A stretch of 35,515 bases of DNA, from the NCBI GenBank assembly GCA_937873175.1, contig CALMVT010000216.1, forward strand, positions 1-35,515. Reading direction: 5' to 3'. This DNA comes from an uncultured Acetobacteraceae bacterium. Lineage in GTDB: Bacteria; Pseudomonadota; Alphaproteobacteria; Acetobacterales; Acetobacteraceae. The stretch's first letter is position 1. Every line of letters begins with the position of its first letter. The notes under the pieces are model-generated. The model did not search any database. It saw only the letters and a program-made list of their open reading frames with translations, and had not been told where the DNA came from. Of this stretch, positions 14,641 to 23,668 are shown piece after piece. Made by a program: the position numbers and the translations under genes.

Positions 14641-16236
14641 ATGCTGAACCGCCGCACCCTGCTTGGCGCCGTGGGCGCAAGCCCGCTGATCCCGTATGCT
14701 GGCATAACCTGGGCCGCGACGCCGCGCGACGTGATCGTGATGGCCCGGCAGATCGACGATATTGTGAGCCTCGACCCACAGGAGTCCTTCGAATTTGCCG
14801 GCCAGGAGGTGCTGGCCAATGTGTATGACCGGCTGATCCTGCCGGACCTCAAGGACCCGACCGTCATCAAGGGGGACCTGGCGGAAAGCTGGAACACCAG
14901 CGAGGACGGGCTGACCACCACCTTCAAGATGGCGCAGGGGCGCAAGTTCGCGTCCGGCAACCCGGTGACGGCGGAGGACGCGGCCTTCACCCTGCAGCGC
15001 GCGGTGATCCTCAACAAGGCGCCGGCTTTTATCGTCAACCAGTTCGGCTTCACCAAAGAGAACGCGGCCGACCGCATCCGCGCGACGGACGAGCGGACCC
15101 TTGTGCTGACCCTGGCCGAGAAGGGGTCGCCGAGCTTCCTGCTTTACTGCCTGTCGGCGCTGGTCGGCAGCGTGGTGGACAAGAAGACGGTGATGGCCAA
15201 GGCGGTCGGCGACGACCTGGGCAACGGCTGGCTCAAGGGTGGCAACAGCGCCGGGTCGGGGCCGTTCCAGTTGCGGCAATGGCGCGCGAGCGAAAGCGTG
15301 GTTCTGGAGCCGAACCCCAACGCGCCAAGCCCGTCGAAGCTGAAGCGGCTGATCGTGCAGCACCGCCCGGACACGTCGGCGCAGCTCCTGGGCCTGCAAC
15401 GCGGCGACATCGACGTGGCCCGCAGCCTGGCGCCCGACCAGTTGGCGACGCTGGCGGAGGACCCGGCCTATACCCTGCTGGTCGCGCCGAAATCGCAGAT
15501 CAATTTCCTGGCGCTCAACCAGAACCATCCCATCCTGTCCAAGCTGCCCGTGCGCCAAGCGTTCAAGTGGGCCATCGATTACGCGGGCATCGCGTCCAGC
15601 ATCACGCCCAAAGCCTACGAGCCGCACCAGGCGTTCCTGCCCCGGGGCTTTCCCGGCGCCCTCGTCGATCTGCCGTTCCGCAAGGACATCGCCAAGGCCA
15701 AGGCGTTGCTCGCGGAGGCCGGGGTGCCGAACGGCTTCGAGGTCACGATGGACCATTACACCAACGCGCCGTTCTCCGACATCGCGCAGGCGGTCCAGGC
15801 CAACCTGGCGGAGGCCGGCATCAAGGTGACGCTGATTGCCGGCGAGCAGCGCCAGGTCATCACCAAGACCCGCGCCCGGCAGCATCAGGTCGCCATGGGG
15901 CTGTGGGGGTCCGACTACATGGACCCGAACAGCAATTCGGAAACGTTCAACGTCAACGCCGATGACGGCGACGCCCAGCTCAACCGCACGCTGGCTTGGC
16001 GCAGCCATTGGAAGGACGACGATTTCACCACCCGGTCCATCGCGGCGCTCAAGGAGCCGGATGCCGCGCGCCGCGTGGCGCTGTACGAGCGCCTGCAGCG
16101 CGACCACCAGGAGCGCAGCCCCTTCGTGTTCATCGGGCAGCAGGTCGAGGTTGCGGCCATGAAAAAGACCACGACCGGCCTTCAGCTTGCGTTGCTGGGG
16201 GACCGCACGAGCTACACCGGGCTGACCAAGGCGTAG
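14641..16236 (+). CDS. ABC transporter substrate-binding protein, family 5 (copy 2)
   Basis: The 531-residue product is a second SBP_bac_5 binding protein. ATG 14641 follows GAGGAA at 14627-14632 and opens MLNRRTLLGAVGASPLIP, a twin-arginine-like signal cleaved near TWAA. It shares LDPQESFEF, SGNPVTAEDAAFTLQRAVIL, NSAGSGPF, RQAFKWAIDYAGI, LWGSDYMDPNSNSETF and DRTSYTGL-type ending motifs with copy 1. Nine bases separate its stop from the permease gene start, so it is the binding protein most tightly coupled to the transporter. Two diverged paralogues suggest a widened or shifted ligand range; that is inference. Confidence 0.93.
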   Translation: MLNRRTLLGAVGASPLIPYAGITWAATPRDVIVMARQIDDIVSLDPQESFEFAGQEVLANVYDRLILPDLKDPTVIKGDLAESWNTSEDGLTTTFKMAQGRKFASGNPVTAEDAAFTLQRAVILNKAPAFIVNQFGFTKENAADRIRATDERTLVLTLAEKGSPSFLLYCLSALVGSVVDKKTVMAKAVGDDLGNGWLKGGNSAGSGPFQLRQWRASESVVLEPNPNAPSPSKLKRLIVQHRPDTSAQLLGLQRGDIDVARSLAPDQLATLAEDPAYTLLVAPKSQINFLALNQNHPILSKLPVRQAFKWAIDYAGIASSITPKAYEPHQAFLPRGFPGALVDLPFRKDIAKAKALLAEAGVPNGFEVTMDHYTNAPFSDIAQAVQANLAEAGIKVTLIAGEQRQVITKTRARQHQVAMGLWGSDYMDPNSNSETFNVNADDGDAQLNRTLAWRSHWKDDDFTTRSIAALKEPDAARRVALYERLQRDHQERSPFVFIGQQVEVAAMKKTTTGLQLALLGDRTSYTGLTKA

Positions 16237-16245
16237 CCGCGCCGC

Positions 16246-17256
16246 GTGGGCCGCGTCCGGGCGCTTGCCGCCACCCTGGCCAGCGTGCCGATCACCTTGT
16301 TCGGCCTGATCCTGATCACCTTCCTGATCGGCCGGGTGGTGCCCATCGACCCGGTGCTGGCCATCGTCGGCGACCGCGCGCCGCAGGACGTGGTGGCCCG
16401 CACCCGGCTGGAGCTTGGCCTCGACAAGTCCTTGCCGGAGCAGTTCATCCGCTACGTCGGGCAGCTCGCGCATGGCGACTTCGGCCGCTCGGTGATGACC
16501 AGCAACAGCGTCGGCACCGACATCGCCCGGTTCTTCCCGGCGACGCTGGAGCTGGCCACGGCGGCGCTGCTGGTTGCGGTGCTGCTGGGCGTGCCGCTCG
16601 GCGTGTATGCGGCGGTGCGGCAGGGCCGGTGGGTGGATACGGCCATCCGGGTGGTGTGCTTGTCCGGCTACTCGGTCCCGATCTTCGTGTTGGCGCTGTT
16701 GGCGCTGCTGGTGTTCTACGCGACTCTGCAATGGGCGCCGGGGCCGGGCCGACAAAGTGTGGCGTTCGACGGCACCGTGGACCAGCGGACCGGGCTACTC
16801 TTGGTGGACGCGTTGCTGGCCGGCGATTGGGATGCGTTCTGGGACGCCTGCAAGCAGATCGCGCTGCCCGCCGCCGTGCTGGGCCTGTCCAACATGGCCT
16901 ACATCGCGCGCATGACCCGCGCCTTTATGCTGGAAAGCCTGAGCGGTGAGTTCGTCATCACCGCCAAGGCCAAGGGTCTGTCCGCCGCCGCGGTGGTGTG
17001 GCGGCACGCCTTTGGCAACATCCTGGTGCGGCTGCTGACGGTGGTGGTGCTGACCTATGCCGGGCTGCTGGAAGGGGCGGTGCTGACGGAAACGATCTTC
17101 AGTTGGCCGGGCCTCGGCCAATACCTGACCGGCAGCCTGCTCAACGCCGACATGAACGCCGTGCTGGGCGCGACGCTGGTGGTGGGCCTCGCCTACGTCG
17201 TGCTGAACCTGCTGTCCGACCTCATGTACCGGGTGCTGGACCCCCGGGTGCGATGA
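16246..17256 (+). CDS. ABC transporter permease, DppB/NikB class
   Basis: The 336-residue product starts with GTG 16246. It has an N-terminal membrane segment (SVPITLFGLILITFLIGRVV), a periplasmic loop with LGLDKSLPEQFIRYVGQLAH and GDFGRSV, then the five-helix permease core. The coupling-loop EAA region is visible as GEFVITAKAKGLSAAAVVWR, and ETIFSWPGLGQYL and the end YRVLDPRVR are typical of DppB. The stop overlaps the ATG of the next permease (ATGA at 17253-17256). It forms the channel with the DppC-type partner. The class is certain; the substrate is not. Confidence 0.94.
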   Translation: MGRVRALAATLASVPITLFGLILITFLIGRVVPIDPVLAIVGDRAPQDVVARTRLELGLDKSLPEQFIRYVGQLAHGDFGRSVMTSNSVGTDIARFFPATLELATAALLVAVLLGVPLGVYAAVRQGRWVDTAIRVVCLSGYSVPIFVLALLALLVFYATLQWAPGPGRQSVAFDGTVDQRTGLLLVDALLAGDWDAFWDACKQIALPAAVLGLSNMAYIARMTRAFMLESLSGEFVITAKAKGLSAAAVVWRHAFGNILVRLLTVVVLTYAGLLEGAVLTETIFSWPGLGQYLTGSLLNADMNAVLGATLVVGLAYVVLNLLSDLMYRVLDPRVR

Positions 17257-18152
17257 TCGTCACCCGCGACTGGCTGCTGACCGAAGCCCCGGCCTCCCGC
17301 GGGCAGGCCGCCTGGGGACGGCGCTATCGGCTGTGGCTGCAGCTCCGCCGCAACCCGCTGGCCATGGCGGGCCTTCTTGTCATCCTGGCGCTGATCGCGC
17401 TGTCCTTGCTGGCGCCATGGCTCGCGACCCACGACCCGGGCGTGCAGGACCTCAGCAACCGGCTGGCCCGGCCGTCGGCCGCGCATTGGCTCGGCACGGA
17501 CGAGCTGGGGCGCGACGTGTACTCCCGCCTGCTTTACGGCGGGCGGATCACCCTGGGCATGGTGGTGGCGGTGGTGGTGCTGGTGGCGCCCCTGGGCCTC
17601 GCGGTGGGCTGCGTCGCGGGCTACGCGGGCGGCATCTGGGACCGGCTGCTGATGCGGGTGACGGACGTGTTCCTGGCGTTCCCCCGGCTGATCCTGGCGC
17701 TCGCCTTTGTGGCCGCCCTGCGGCCCGGCGTGACCAGCGCCGTCGCCGCCATCGCGCTCACCGCATGGCCGCCCTACGCGCGGCTGGCCCGGGCGGAAAC
17801 GCTCGGCCTGCGCGGCACCGACTTCATCGCGGCGGTGCGGCTGTGCGGCGCAGGGCCTGGGCGGATCGTGCTGCGCCACATCGCGCCCTTGTGCCTGCCG
17901 AGCCTGATCGTGCGCGTCACGCTGGACATGAGCAGCATCATCCTGACTGCCGCCGGACTGGGCTTCCTCGGCATGGGGGCGCAGCCGCCGTCGCCGGAAT
18001 GGGGCGCCATGATCGCCACCGCCCGGCGCTTCATCCTGGAGCAATGGTGGGTGCCGACCGCCCCCGGCCTCGCCATCTTTGTCGCCAGCCTCGCCTTCAA
18101 CCTGCTGGGCGACGGCCTGCGGGACGTGCTTGATCCGAAGCAGGGGGCGTGA
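17253..18152 (+). CDS. ABC transporter permease, DppC/NikC class
   Basis: The 299-residue product starts at ATG 17253, overlapping the previous stop. After a cytoplasmic head comes RRNPLAMAGLLVILALIALS (TM1), then HWLGTDELGRDVYSRLLYGG, the hallmark of DppC-type permeases. The core follows with the coupling motif GTDFIAAVRLCGAGPGRIV, then LGFLGMGAQPPSPEWGAM and the terminal LGDGLRDVLDPK. All expected segments are present at normal length. Its TGA overlaps the start of the first ATPase. It is the heterodimer partner of the permease at 16246. Confidence 0.95.
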   Translation: MIVTRDWLLTEAPASRGQAAWGRRYRLWLQLRRNPLAMAGLLVILALIALSLLAPWLATHDPGVQDLSNRLARPSAAHWLGTDELGRDVYSRLLYGGRITLGMVVAVVVLVAPLGLAVGCVAGYAGGIWDRLLMRVTDVFLAFPRLILALAFVAALRPGVTSAVAAIALTAWPPYARLARAETLGLRGTDFIAAVRLCGAGPGRIVLRHIAPLCLPSLIVRVTLDMSSIILTAAGLGFLGMGAQPPSPEWGAMIATARRFILEQWWVPTAPGLAIFVASLAFNLLGDGLRDVLDPKQGA

Positions 18153-18982
18153 TGCTGGTCGCGATCAGCAACCTGCGCATCGCCTTTTCCACGCCGAACG
18201 GTTGGGCGGAGGCGGTGCGCGGCGTGTCCTTGACGCTCGGACGCGAGAAGCTCGGCATCGTCGGCGAAAGCGGGTCCGGCAAGTCGCTGACCGCCCGCTC
18301 CCTGTTGCGCCTGCTGCCCGGCAATGCCCGCGTGCAGGCGGACCGGCTGGCGTTCGACGGAATCGACGTGCTGACGGCGAGCGAGAAGCAGATGCGGGCA
18401 ATCCGCGGCAAGCGCGCCGGGCTCATTCTACAAGACCCGAAATACTCGCTGAACCCCGTGATAACCGCGGGCGACCAGGTGGCGGAAGCGTGGCGCGCGC
18501 ACAAGGGCGGCAGCAAGCGGGCCGCCCGGCAGGCGGCGGCGGACCTGTTGGCCCAGGTGCGAATCCGCGACCCGGCCCGCGTCGCCAACGCCTACCCGCA
18601 CGAGCTGTCCGGCGGCATGGGGCAGCGGGTGATGATCGCCATGATGCTGGCGCCCGACCCCGAGCTGCTGATCGCTGACGAGCCGACCAGCGCGCTCGAC
18701 GCCACGGTGCAGGCGGAGATCCTGCGGCTGATGGAGGATCTGGTCAGCCGCCGGGGCATGGGGCTGCTGCTGATCAGCCACGACCTGCCCCTGGTCGGCC
18801 ATTTCTGCGACCGGGTGGCGGTGATGTATGCCGGTCGCGTGGTGGAGGAACTGCGGGCCGGCGAGCTGGCCCACGCCCGGCACCCCTACACGCGCGGCCT
18901 GCTAGACTGCCTGCCGCGGCTGTCCCACCCCGAAGCGCGCCTGCCCGTCATGCAACGCGACCCGGCATGGCTCCGCGCATGA
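18152..18982 (+). CDS. ABC transporter ATPase, DppD/NikD class
   Basis: The start is ATG 18152, overlapping the permease TGA as TGATG; a GTG at 18149 is an equal alternative. The product has ~276 residues. Walker A is GESGSGKS (about 37-44), the Q-loop is LILQDPKYSLNP, the signature is LSGGMGQRVMIAMML, Walker B is ELLIADEPTSALD and the H-loop is LLISHDLPL. It ends soon after HPYTRGLLDCLPRLSHP and lacks the ~50-residue Cys-containing tail (oligo_HPY) of full-length DppD, so its size is closer to NikD. The ATPase at 18979 completes the heterodimer. Confidence 0.93.
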   Translation: MLVAISNLRIAFSTPNGWAEAVRGVSLTLGREKLGIVGESGSGKSLTARSLLRLLPGNARVQADRLAFDGIDVLTASEKQMRAIRGKRAGLILQDPKYSLNPVITAGDQVAEAWRAHKGGSKRAARQAAADLLAQVRIRDPARVANAYPHELSGGMGQRVMIAMMLAPDPELLIADEPTSALDATVQAEILRLMEDLVSRRGMGLLLISHDLPLVGHFCDRVAVMYAGRVVEELRAGELAHARHPYTRGLLDCLPRLSHPEARLPVMQRDPAWLRA

Positions 18983-19740
18983 TCGACATCGAGGGCCTCC
19001 GCGTCCGGTTCGGGGTCAACGAGGTCGTGCACGGCGTCAGCCTTGCCGTGCTGCGCGGCGGCAGCTTCGGGCTGGTGGGGGAAAGCGGGTCCGGCAAGAG
19101 CACGATCCTGCGGGCCTACTCGGGCCTCAACCCCGAATGGACCGGCGCCATGCGGCTGAACGGCGCGGAACTGGGCCGGCGGCGTGACCGGGCGTTTTTC
19201 CGGCGCGTGCAGATGGTGTTCCAGGACCCTTACGGCTCCCTGCACCCCCGGCAAACCGTGGACCGGGCACTCAACGAGCCGCTGATCGTGCATGGTCTCG
19301 GGGACCGCGACGCCCGCATCGCGCGGGCTTTGTCCGACGTGTCGCTGCCAGGCAACGTGCGGTTCCGCTACCCGCACCAACTGTCCGGCGGTCAGCGGCA
19401 ACGGGTCGCCATCGCCCGCTCCCTGATGGCCGAACCCGACGTGCTGTTGCTGGACGAACCCACCAGCGCCCTGGACGTGTCGGTGCAGGCCGAGGTGCTG
19501 AACCTGCTACGTGATTTGCAGGAGCGTCGCGGCCTGACCTACCTGCTGGTGAGCCATAACCTGGCGGTCGTGGCCCATCTATGTTCGACCATCGGCGTCA
19601 TGCAGGGCGGCGACTTGGTGGAAACCTTGTCGGCCAACGACCTGCGCGCCGGCCGTGTCCGCCATCCGCATACTGCGGAGCTTCGCGCCCTCACCGTTGA
19701 GCTTGAGAAAGACGAGGCTCAGCCGGCCACAGCCGGCTGA
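18979..19740 (+). CDS. ABC transporter ATPase, DppF/NikE class
   Basis: ATG 18979 overlaps the upstream TGA (ATGA) and is preferred over the ATG at 18967, which would overlap by 16 bp. The 253-residue product has Walker A GESGSGKST, VFQDPYGSLHPRQTV, signature LSGGQRQRVAIARSL, Walker B DVLLLDEPTSALD and H-loop LVSHNLAVV. The C-terminal oligo_HPY tail is absent, as in its partner. It is the last gene of the transporter operon. The stop lies inside the right arm of a 12-bp hairpin. Confidence 0.93.
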   Translation: MIDIEGLRVRFGVNEVVHGVSLAVLRGGSFGLVGESGSGKSTILRAYSGLNPEWTGAMRLNGAELGRRRDRAFFRRVQMVFQDPYGSLHPRQTVDRALNEPLIVHGLGDRDARIARALSDVSLPGNVRFRYPHQLSGGQRQRVAIARSLMAEPDVLLLDEPTSALDVSVQAEVLNLLRDLQERRGLTYLLVSHNLAVVAHLCSTIGVMQGGDLVETLSANDLRAGRVRHPHTAELRALTVELEKDEAQPATAG

Positions 19741-19743
19741 GCC
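19716..19743. terminator. 12-bp perfect hairpin between convergent genes
   Basis: GGCTCAGCCGGC (19716-19727) pairs perfectly with GCCGGCTGAGCC (19732-19743) across the loop CACA. There is no T-tract on either strand. It overlaps the last codons and stop of the DppF-class gene and faces the convergent yidB gene, so it could stop or pause transcription from both sides. The structure is seen; terminator function is inferred. Confidence 0.6.
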
Positions 19744-19759
19744 GAGTCGCCGCCGCGCG

Positions 19760-20239
19760 TCAAACGGTGCGCGTGCCCATGTTGATCCCCGCGCCGTCGA
19801 ACGCGCTGCCGCCTTCCGCTTCCGTGGGAACCTGGCCCTGCGGGGTCATCTGGTCCACAGCGTGTGGCAGGTACTGCGAAAGCTGGGACAGCAAGTCATG
19901 CTTCGGCACCCCGGTCTGCTGCGACCATTGGTTCACCTGGTCGTCGCCGAACACCTGATGCAGTTGGTCCGGAGAAACCGGCTGGTTCTGGCCGGTGCCG
20001 ACCCAGGATTGTGCGACGTGGCCCAGCCCGGCTTGCTGGAACTGGCCGAGCAGCCCGCCCAAGCCGCCGCCCGCGCCGCCTCCACCGCCGAGCAAACCGC
20101 CGAGTGTCCCGCCCAAGCCGCCCTGTTGCTGCTGCTGTGCTTGCCCGCCGCCCAGCACGGAGCCAAGAATCGATTGCAGCGGTCCCGCGTTGCTGCTTCC
20201 GCCAAGCACGCTGCCCAGAATGCCATCAAGAATACCCAT
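19760..20239 (-). CDS. yidB: YidB/DUF937 family protein
   Basis: The 159-residue product is low in complexity at first: Gly/Leu-rich repeats of the LGGLLGG type and a run of five glutamines, about residues 1-70. A conserved C-terminal segment follows with PVSPDQLHQVFGDDQVNQWS and LSQLSQYLPHAVDQMTPQGQ. That segment is the YidB (DUF937) signature; the fold is mainly helical and the function is unknown. No signal peptide is seen. It converges on the DppF-class gene and diverges from the gene at 20339 over a 99-bp gap. Confidence 0.88.
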   Translation of the reverse strand: MGILDGILGSVLGGSSNAGPLQSILGSVLGGGQAQQQQQGGLGGTLGGLLGGGGGAGGGLGGLLGQFQQAGLGHVAQSWVGTGQNQPVSPDQLHQVFGDDQVNQWSQQTGVPKHDLLSQLSQYLPHAVDQMTPQGQVPTEAEGGSAFDGAGINMGTRTV

Positions 20240-20338
20240 GACCCGCCGCCTCCATACCTGTTGCGCTGCCGCGGCCGACGCCGCCGTGGTAATCTAAAGC
20301 CTCCACGACGCGAATGAGTTGCAGAAGGTGAAGCATAA

Positions 20339-21076
20339 ATGATGCGCAAGCAGCGTGTGACCCCGCAGGGCTGGCCGTTGCCGCCGCGCCTGACTCCCGC
20401 CTGGACGCACCGCCGGGCGGTGTTCTGGCTGCGGTTGATGCAGGCCGGGCGGGTGCACCGCGTGCATGGCGACCTTCTTGCCCTGGGCCGGCGGCGGACC
20501 GGCCGGCGCCATGCGGCCTTGTTCGACTACGGCGAGGCGCTGCGGCGGGAATGGCGTGCCCGCACGGAGGCGGGTCCTGCCGGGCCGGCCCTCGCGCGGG
20601 CCGACCATCCCAACTACCTCGGCAGCCTCGCGGTGGTGCGCAGCCTGGTGGACGGCTACATCGCCCTGTTGATCGCCCGGGCCGGCGGCACGGCGCCCCA
20701 TGCGGCCTGCGAGGCGGAGATGCGCCGGCTGGCCCGGATCTTCGCGGGCGGGGACCCCGGTTTCGCGCGGATCGGCGGCTGGAACAGCTGGGACCAGTTA
20801 GGGGAGACCGCGATCCGCCGCGTGCCGCTGGACCCCGGCGCGTCGGGGGCGTCGCTTGAGGTGGTCATGCAGGAAACCTTTGCCGCGGTCGGCTTGGCCA
20901 CGCTGCGCATCCTGCGCGCCGCCGAACGGTCCGAAATCAGCGCGGACGCGGCGCTCCGCTGCCTTTCGGTCCTGGCCGGCAGGACCGCCGCCGTGCTGGT
21001 CGGCACCGCCGACAGCCAGCCGGAGGAGGCCACGTTGCTCGGCACCGTGGCAGACCTACCGGAGCTTGGCGGCTGA
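20339..21076 (+). CDS. Hypothetical protein (245 aa)
   Basis: I do not recognise this protein. The start is ATG 20339 or the adjacent ATG 20342, with AGAAGGTG about ten bases upstream. The first ~70 residues are basic and rich in Arg/Trp (HRRAVFWLRLMQ, RRRTGRRHAALFDYG). The rest is predicted helical and soluble, with GGWNSWDQLGETAIRR and an Ala/Leu-rich helical tail with no membrane segment. Codon use matches the surroundings, so it is probably a real chromosomal gene. It diverges from yidB and converges on ychF with a 13-bp gap. Confidence 0.75.
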   Translation: MMRKQRVTPQGWPLPPRLTPAWTHRRAVFWLRLMQAGRVHRVHGDLLALGRRRTGRRHAALFDYGEALRREWRARTEAGPAGPALARADHPNYLGSLAVVRSLVDGYIALLIARAGGTAPHAACEAEMRRLARIFAGGDPGFARIGGWNSWDQLGETAIRRVPLDPGASGASLEVVMQETFAAVGLATLRILRAAERSEISADAALRCLSVLAGRTAAVLVGTADSQPEEATLLGTVADLPELGG

Positions 21077-21089
21077 GTCCTACTCTGGG

Positions 21090-22184
21090 CTACACGTTGA
21101 AGCGGAACAGCAGCACGTCGCCGTCGCGCACCACGTAGTCGCGGCCCTCGACGCGCATCTTGCCCGCTTCCTTGGCCCCGGCCTCGCCCTTGAGCGCGAC
21201 GTAATCCTCGTAGCCGATGGTCTCGCAGGCGATGAAGCCGCGCTCGAAGTCGTTGTGGATCACCGCCGCCGCCTGCGGCGCCTTGGTGCCGCGCTGAATG
21301 GTCCAGGCCCGCGTTTCCTTCGGCCCCACCGTGAAATAGGTGATCAGCCCCAGCAGCGCGTAGCCGGCGCGGATCACCCGATCCAACCCGCTGTCCTGCA
21401 GGCCAAGCCCGTCCAGGAACTCTCGCCGGTCCTCCTCCGCGAGCAGGCTCACCTCCGCTTCGATGGCGGCGGACACGGTGACGACGCCGGCGCCTTCCGC
21501 CGCGGCGCGCTCCGCCACCCGGGCCGCGTGCGCGTTGCCGGTCGCGGCGGCGCTTTCCTCGACGTTGCAGATATACAGCACGGGCTTGCTGGTCATCAGC
21601 TGCAGGCGCTTCGCGGCTTCAACCTGGTCCGGCGGGATCGCGGTGCGGGCGGGCCGCCCGGCCTGCAGCGCCGTGACGATCGGCTCCATCAGCGCCAGGA
21701 GAGCCTGTTGCTCCCGGTCGCCGCCGCGCGCCCGCTTCTGCGCGGCCGGCAAGCGGCGTTCCAGGCTGTCGAGGTCGGCCAGCATCAGCTCGGTCTCAAC
21801 CGTCTCCGCGTCGCGGATCGGATCGACGCTGCCCTCCACGTGGGTCACGTCGCCGTCCTCGAAGCAGCGCAGCACGTGGATGATCGCGTCCACCTCCCGG
21901 ATGTTGGCCAGGAACTGGTTGCCCAGGCCTTCCCCGCGCGACGCGCCGCGCACCAGCCCGGCGATGTCCACGAACTCCAGGCTGGTCGGGATCACCGCCT
22001 TGGACTTGCCGATGGCGGCGAGCCGGCCCAGCCGGGGATCAGGCACCGCAACCCGGCCGACGTTCGGCTCGATGGTGCAGAACGGGTAATTCGCCGCCTG
22101 CGCCGCCGCCGTGGCCGTCAGCGCGTTGAACAACGTGCTCTTGCCGACGTTGGGCAGCCCGACGATGCCGCAGTTGAAGCCCAT
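21090..22184 (-). CDS. ychF: Redox-regulated ATPase YchF (OLA1 family)
   Basis: The 364-residue product belongs to the Obg-type P-loop superfamily but prefers ATP. It shows G1 GLPNVGKST (residues 9-17), FVDIAGLVRGASRGEGLGNQ containing the DxxG site, and the base-recognition area YICNVEES, with the C-terminal TGS-like domain ending RDYVVRDGDVLLFRFNV. YchF binds ribosomes and affects translation and stress responses. Its start directly abuts the pth stop with no gap, the classic pth-ychF pair. Length is normal. Confidence 0.97.
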   Translation of the reverse strand: MGFNCGIVGLPNVGKSTLFNALTATAAAQAANYPFCTIEPNVGRVAVPDPRLGRLAAIGKSKAVIPTSLEFVDIAGLVRGASRGEGLGNQFLANIREVDAIIHVLRCFEDGDVTHVEGSVDPIRDAETVETELMLADLDSLERRLPAAQKRARGGDREQQALLALMEPIVTALQAGRPARTAIPPDQVEAAKRLQLMTSKPVLYICNVEESAAATGNAHAARVAERAAAEGAGVVTVSAAIEAEVSLLAEEDRREFLDGLGLQDSGLDRVIRAGYALLGLITYFTVGPKETRAWTIQRGTKAPQAAAVIHNDFERGFIACETIGYEDYVALKGEAGAKEAGKMRVEGRDYVVRDGDVLLFRFNV

Positions 22185-22769
22185 CTACCTTGTCCCTTCT
22201 GCCTGCGTCAGCAGGGCCACCCGCGTCATGAAGTCTTCCGGCTTGCCGGCGGCGAGCAAGGGCGCCGCGTCCGCCACCGCATCCAGCAAGGCGGCAAGCC
22301 AGCCCTGGTCGGTCTTGTGGAAATCGCCGAGCACGTGGCCGTGCACCCGCGCCTTGTCGCCGGGGTGCCCGATGCCGAGCCGCACCCGCCAGTACTCCGG
22401 GGTGCCCAGGATGCGGTCCATGCTGCGCAGCCCATTATGCCCTGCCGCGCCGCCCCCGCGCTTCACCCGGGTCTTGCCGGGCGCCAAGTCAAGCTCGTCG
22501 TGGAATGCCGTGACCGCGTCCGGGGGCAACTTGAAGAACGCCGCCGCCGCCTGCACGCTTTCGCCGCTGGCATTCATGTAGGTGCCGGGCTTGAGGGCAA
22601 TCACGCGCTTGGTCCCCACGCTGCCCTCGGCGGTCCAGCCCTTGAACCGCTGCCGCCACGGGCCGAAGCCGTGGCGGCGCGCGATGGCGTCGATAGTCAT
22701 GAAGCCGATGTTGTGGCGCTGCCGGGCCATCGCGGGCTCCGGGTTGCCCAGGCCAACCCAGAGCAGCAC
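22185..22769 (-). CDS. pth: Peptidyl-tRNA hydrolase
   Basis: The 194-residue enzyme releases tRNA from peptidyl-tRNA dropped by ribosomes. The catalytic histidine is in RHNIGF (H19). Other conserved sites are GLGNPE at the N-terminus, [17 protein letters not shown] with the catalytic-dyad aspartate, and GHNGLRSMD. It lies 16 bp after rplY and abuts ychF, forming the rplY-pth-ychF translation cluster. Length is normal. Confidence 0.97.
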   Translation of the reverse strand: MLLWVGLGNPEPAMARQRHNIGFMTIDAIARRHGFGPWRQRFKGWTAEGSVGTKRVIALKPGTYMNASGESVQAAAAFFKLPPDAVTAFHDELDLAPGKTRVKRGGGAAGHNGLRSMDRILGTPEYWRVRLGIGHPGDKARVHGHVLGDFHKTDQGWLAALLDAVADAAPLLAAGKPEDFMTRVALLTQAEGTR

Positions 22770-22785
22770 GGCCCGCGGGTTGTCC

Positions 22786-23460
22786 TTACTTCTTGGCGGC
22801 CGGCTTGGCCGGGGCCTTGGCGGGCGCCGCGCCCTTTGCCCCCTTGGCCGGCGCCGCGGCCGGCGCGTTCGGATCGGCCGGCGCTTCGGGCAGCTTGGAG
22901 GGCGCGGCCACCGTCGCGATCACGAAGTCGCGGCCCGTGATCACCGGCTTCACGTCCCCGGTGCCCGTCAGGTCGGACCAGCGCACGTTGTCGTTGATGT
23001 CGAGCGCGGACAGGTCGGCCGTGAACGCTTCCGGCACGCTGTCAGGATCGGCGAGAACCTCGACGTTGAGCCGCACAACGTTGAGCACGCCGCCGCGCTT
23101 CAGACCGGGCGAGGTCGCCTCGCCTTGGAAGTGCACCGCCACGGACACGCGGATGCGCTCGCCGGCGGCCAGGCGCTGGAAATCCACGTGGATCGGCTTG
23201 TCCGACACCGGATGGAACTGCACTTCGCGGATCAGGGCGCGCGAAAACGCGCCGGCGACCCGCACCTCGTAAAGACGCGACCGCCAGCCGCCGCGCTGCA
23301 ACTCGCGCACCACAAGGCGCGGGTCGAGTTGCACCAGGGCCGGAGTCTGCTTGGCGCCGTAGATGACGCCCGGCACCATCCCGGCCCTGCGGGATGCGCG
23401 CGCCCCGCCCTTGCCGGCCCGCTCGCGCGCCTCGGCCTCGATCGTGACGTAATTGGCCAT
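22786..23460 (-). CDS. rplY: 50S ribosomal protein L25/general stress protein Ctc
   Basis: The 224-residue product is of the long CTC type. The N-terminal 5S-rRNA-binding L25 domain has the [20 protein letters not shown] and [20 protein letters not shown] motifs. The beta-barrel domain (about 95-185) has the [11 protein letters not shown] region. The C-terminal tail from ~185 is rich in Ala, Pro and Lys and is likely disordered. It is first in the rplY-pth-ychF run, with GGAGCAA-like bases before the ATG at 23460. The 208 bp upstream separate it from the divergent M16 peptidase and must hold both promoters; I could not pick one with confidence. Confidence 0.96.
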   Translation of the reverse strand: MANYVTIEAEARERAGKGGARASRRAGMVPGVIYGAKQTPALVQLDPRLVVRELQRGGWRSRLYEVRVAGAFSRALIREVQFHPVSDKPIHVDFQRLAAGERIRVSVAVHFQGEATSPGLKRGGVLNVVRLNVEVLADPDSVPEAFTADLSALDINDNVRWSDLTGTGDVKPVITGRDFVIATVAAPSKLPEAPADPNAPAAAPAKGAKGAAPAKAPAKPAAKK

Positions 23461-23668
23461 GGGTTGCTCCTAACAGGTATCGCGTCGGCCTCCAGGGGTG
23501 CCAACGCGCAATTCGGCGGGCGGTGTAGCGGATCGGCGCGGGTTGGGCAACCCGCGCCGGGCAGTCCCGGCCAGGCGTGCGCAGGGTTCCGGAGCCGTGA
23601 GAAAAATTTGCCGCACCCGTTCGCCAATGGGCGCCGGACCGGCTGACTTTTGCCGGGCACCACCCCAC

